Assembly (NCBI RefSeq): GCF_001077535.1
Contig: NZ_CP011968.1
Span: 248,001 to 312,000 of the forward strand
Reading direction: 5' to 3'
From: Clostridioides difficile ATCC 9689 = DSM 1296
Lineage (GTDB): Bacteria; Bacillota; Clostridia; Peptostreptococcales; Peptostreptococcaceae
Length of the DNA: 64,000 bases
Numbering within the stretch: the first letter of the stretch is position 1; each line of letters opens with the position of its first letter. Under the pieces are notes generated by a model. It was not told where the DNA came from. It ran no database searches and worked only from the letters and a program-made list of their open reading frames with translations. Of this stretch, positions 62,771 through 64,000 are shown in pieces. A program made the translations under genes and the position numbers.

Positions 62771-62989
62771 ATGAAGAAAATAATTGTAATTTGCATTCTA
62801 GTTCTAATGTTAATTATACCTACTATGGGGGAGATATTTATAATGGTAGAAAATATAAAGCTAGAGGGGCTAGAACAAAACCCAACAAGTTGTTACATTT
62901 CTAATCCAGGGATTATGGGAGAAGCAAAATGTGATGCAGCATACTTTATTATAGCTGCAGATTTCGTTAACAATTTAAAGGTAAAATAA
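62771..62989 (+). CDS. 72-residue protein with N-terminal membrane helix, two possible starts
   Basis: ATG 62771 (AAAAGGAG) gives a membrane helix MKKIIVICILVLMLIIPTMG. An in-frame ATG 62843 (GGGGGAG upstream) gives a 48-residue form without the helix (MVENIKLEGLEQNPTSC). Located just before the holin. Role unknown. Confidence 0.6.
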   Translation: MKKIIVICILVLMLIIPTMGEIFIMVENIKLEGLEQNPTSCYISNPGIMGEAKCDAAYFIIAADFVNNLKVK

Positions 62990-63003
62990 TAAATTAATAC
63001 ATT

Positions 63004-63038
63004 TAAAGGACTTAGATAATTCTAGGTCCTTTTTAATA
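63004..63038 (+). terminator. Terminator before the holin
   Basis: AAAGGACTTAGA pairs with TTCTAGGTCCTTT plus a T-run. Similar in sequence to the leader-RNA terminator at 34107-34141. Confidence 0.7.
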
Positions 63039-63056
63039 CAAAAATTAGGAGGAAAT

Positions 63057-63488
63057 ATGAATTTAACAATAGTTTTTTTAGCAACAAATATATTTATAAA
63101 ATTAGTAATATTAGCAATAGCATTTGATACACTGTTAGGTTGCTTAAGAGCAATAAAAACACATCAGTTTAATTCAAGTTTTGGAATAAATGGAGGAATA
63201 AGAAAAGTTGCAATGATAGCATGTATATTTTTTCTAGCAGTAGTTGATATACTTACAAAGTTTAACTTTTTATTTATGTTGCCACAAGATTGGATTGATT
63301 TCTTGAGATTAAATCATCTTGGAATATCTGAATTTTTCTCTATTCTATTCATTTTGTATGAAAGTGTAAGTATATTAAAAAATATGTACTTATGTGGATT
63401 ACCAGTTCCCAAAAAATTAAAGGAGAAAATAGGCAATTTACTAGATACAATGACAGACGAATTAAATATTAAGGGAGGTAATAAATAA
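63057..63488 (+). CDS. TcdE-like holin
   Basis: 143 residues with three to four membrane segments. FDTLLGCLRAIKTHQFNSSF, GIRKVAMIACIFFLAVVDIL and GISEFFSILFILYESVSILK closely follow the TcdE/phage holin family; a charged C-terminus ends the protein. Makes membrane holes that release endolysin. In C. difficile the homologue TcdE also releases toxins. Stop overlaps the endolysin start. Confidence 0.92.
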   Translation: MNLTIVFLATNIFIKLVILAIAFDTLLGCLRAIKTHQFNSSFGINGGIRKVAMIACIFFLAVVDILTKFNFLFMLPQDWIDFLRLNHLGISEFFSILFILYESVSILKNMYLCGLPVPKKLKEKIGNLLDTMTDELNIKGGNK

Positions 63489-64000
63489 TGAAAATATGTA
63501 TTACAGTAGGACACAGTATTTTAAAAAGTGGAGCATGCACTTCTGCTGATGGAGTAATTAACGAGTATCAATACAACAAATCTCTTGCACCAGTATTAGC
63601 AGATACATTTAGAAAAGAAGGGCATAAGGTAGATGTAATAATATGCCCAGAAAAGCAGTTTAAAACTAAGAATGAAGAAAAGTCTTATAAAATACCTAGA
63701 GTTAATAGTGGAGGATATGATTTACTTATAGAGTTACATTTAAATGCAAGTAACGGTCAAGGTAAAGGTTCAGAAGTCCTATATTATAGTAATAAAGGCT
63801 TAGAGTATGCAACTAGAATATGTGATAAACTAGGTACAGTATTTAAAAATAGAGGTGCTAAATTAGATAAAAGATTATATATCTTAAATAGTTCAAAGCC
63901 TACAGCAGTATTAATTGAAAGTTTCTTCTGTGATAATAAAGAAGATTATGATAAAGCTAAGAAACTAGGTCATGAAGGTATTGCTAAGTTAATTGTAGAA
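63488..64000 (+). CDS. Endolysin, N-acetylmuramoyl-L-alanine amidase (CD27L-like), 3' end cut
   Basis: The 171 visible residues cover an Amidase_3 domain: zinc ligands in ITVGHS (His), NEYQYN (Glu) and LIELHLNAS (His), with VLIESFFCDN as the catalytic Glu region. It closely resembles the C. difficile phage endolysin CD27L. The C-terminal wall-targeting part lies beyond the window. GGGAGG upstream. Confidence 0.95.
   Translation, partial: MKICITVGHSILKSGACTSADGVINEYQYNKSLAPVLADTFRKEGHKVDVIICPEKQFKTKNEEKSYKIPRVNSGGYDLLIELHLNASNGQGKGSEVLYYSNKGLEYATRICDKLGTVFKNRGAKLDKRLYILNSSKPTAVLIESFFCDNKEDYDKAKKLGHEGIAKLIVE

Larger units (their letters stand above)
18100..64000. mobile_element. Contractile-tail prophage (myovirus type), right end outside window
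   Basis: It contains integrase, immunity region, replication, packaging, head, sheathed tail, baseplate, fibres, holin and endolysin in the normal temperate-phage order. Sheath, tube and PBSX-like baseplate genes define a contractile tail. All structural frames look intact, so it may be inducible. The endolysin frame runs off the right edge, so the prophage continues beyond 64000. Confidence 0.95.

Overview
The window comes from a Clostridioides difficile chromosome. It is AT-rich with clostridial codon use. The pyrBKDE - groESL - lar - guaA order, a guanine riboswitch before guaA, the C. difficile type of CRISPR repeat and leader, and a CD27L-like endolysin all point to this species. I worked from the sequence alone, so family names rest on motif recognition and not on database hits.

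Host chromosome (1-18.1 kb): the end of an M56/BlaR1-like membrane peptidase; a secreted SH3-NlpC/P60 cell-wall hydrolase; the pyrimidine operon pyrB-pyrK-pyrD-pyrE behind a leader with a PyrR-type hairpin touching the pyrB ribosome binding site; a ketopantoate reductase family protein; a divergent LysR regulator / YeiH-type permease pair; an 8-oxoguanine-type DNA glycosylase; cardiolipin synthase; CIRCE-groES-groEL; larB and a larC that must be read through a -1 frameshift; and guaA behind a guanine riboswitch with a visible terminator/antiterminator switch.

Prophage (about 18.1 kb to beyond the right edge): a contractile-tail (myovirus-type) prophage sits directly downstream of guaA. In order it holds: a tyrosine integrase, XRE regulators and an immunity region with three copies of a palindromic operator (18.1-21.5 kb); BRO/KilAC antirepressor, ERF recombinase, a DnaD-like replication protein with GC-rich iterons inside its gene, SSB and many small early genes (21.5-32.2 kb); an ORF6N/ORF6C antirepressor and a RinA/ArpU-like late regulator (32.3-33.7 kb); a 530-bp gene-free block with an 11-bp-phased C-tract array, a promoter and a structured RNA with two tRNA-like T-arms ending at a terminator (33.7-34.2 kb); a BRO antirepressor; terminase, portal, MuF head protein fused to a toxin-like C-terminus with a likely immunity gene, scaffold, capsid, connectors, sheath, tube and a frameshifted tail chaperone (35-48.1 kb); an accessory island with two type I toxin-antitoxin pairs, a six-spacer CRISPR array without cas genes, an RHH regulator, a fourth antirepressor and a SHOCT protein (48.1-52 kb); tape measure, LysM protein, hub-lysin, baseplate, fibres, TcdE-like holin and an endolysin cut by the window end (52-64 kb).

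How it fits together: the repressor and Cro-like protein share a GAAC-N5-GTTC operator set. Several antirepressors could break lysogeny. The RinA/ArpU-like protein probably acts at the phased array just downstream of its own gene to start late transcription. The late unit carries many intrinsic terminators, so read-through (antitermination) is likely, and the tRNA-like leader is the obvious candidate element. The island genes appear to protect the lysogen (TA modules, CRISPR spacers that resemble genes of competing phages).
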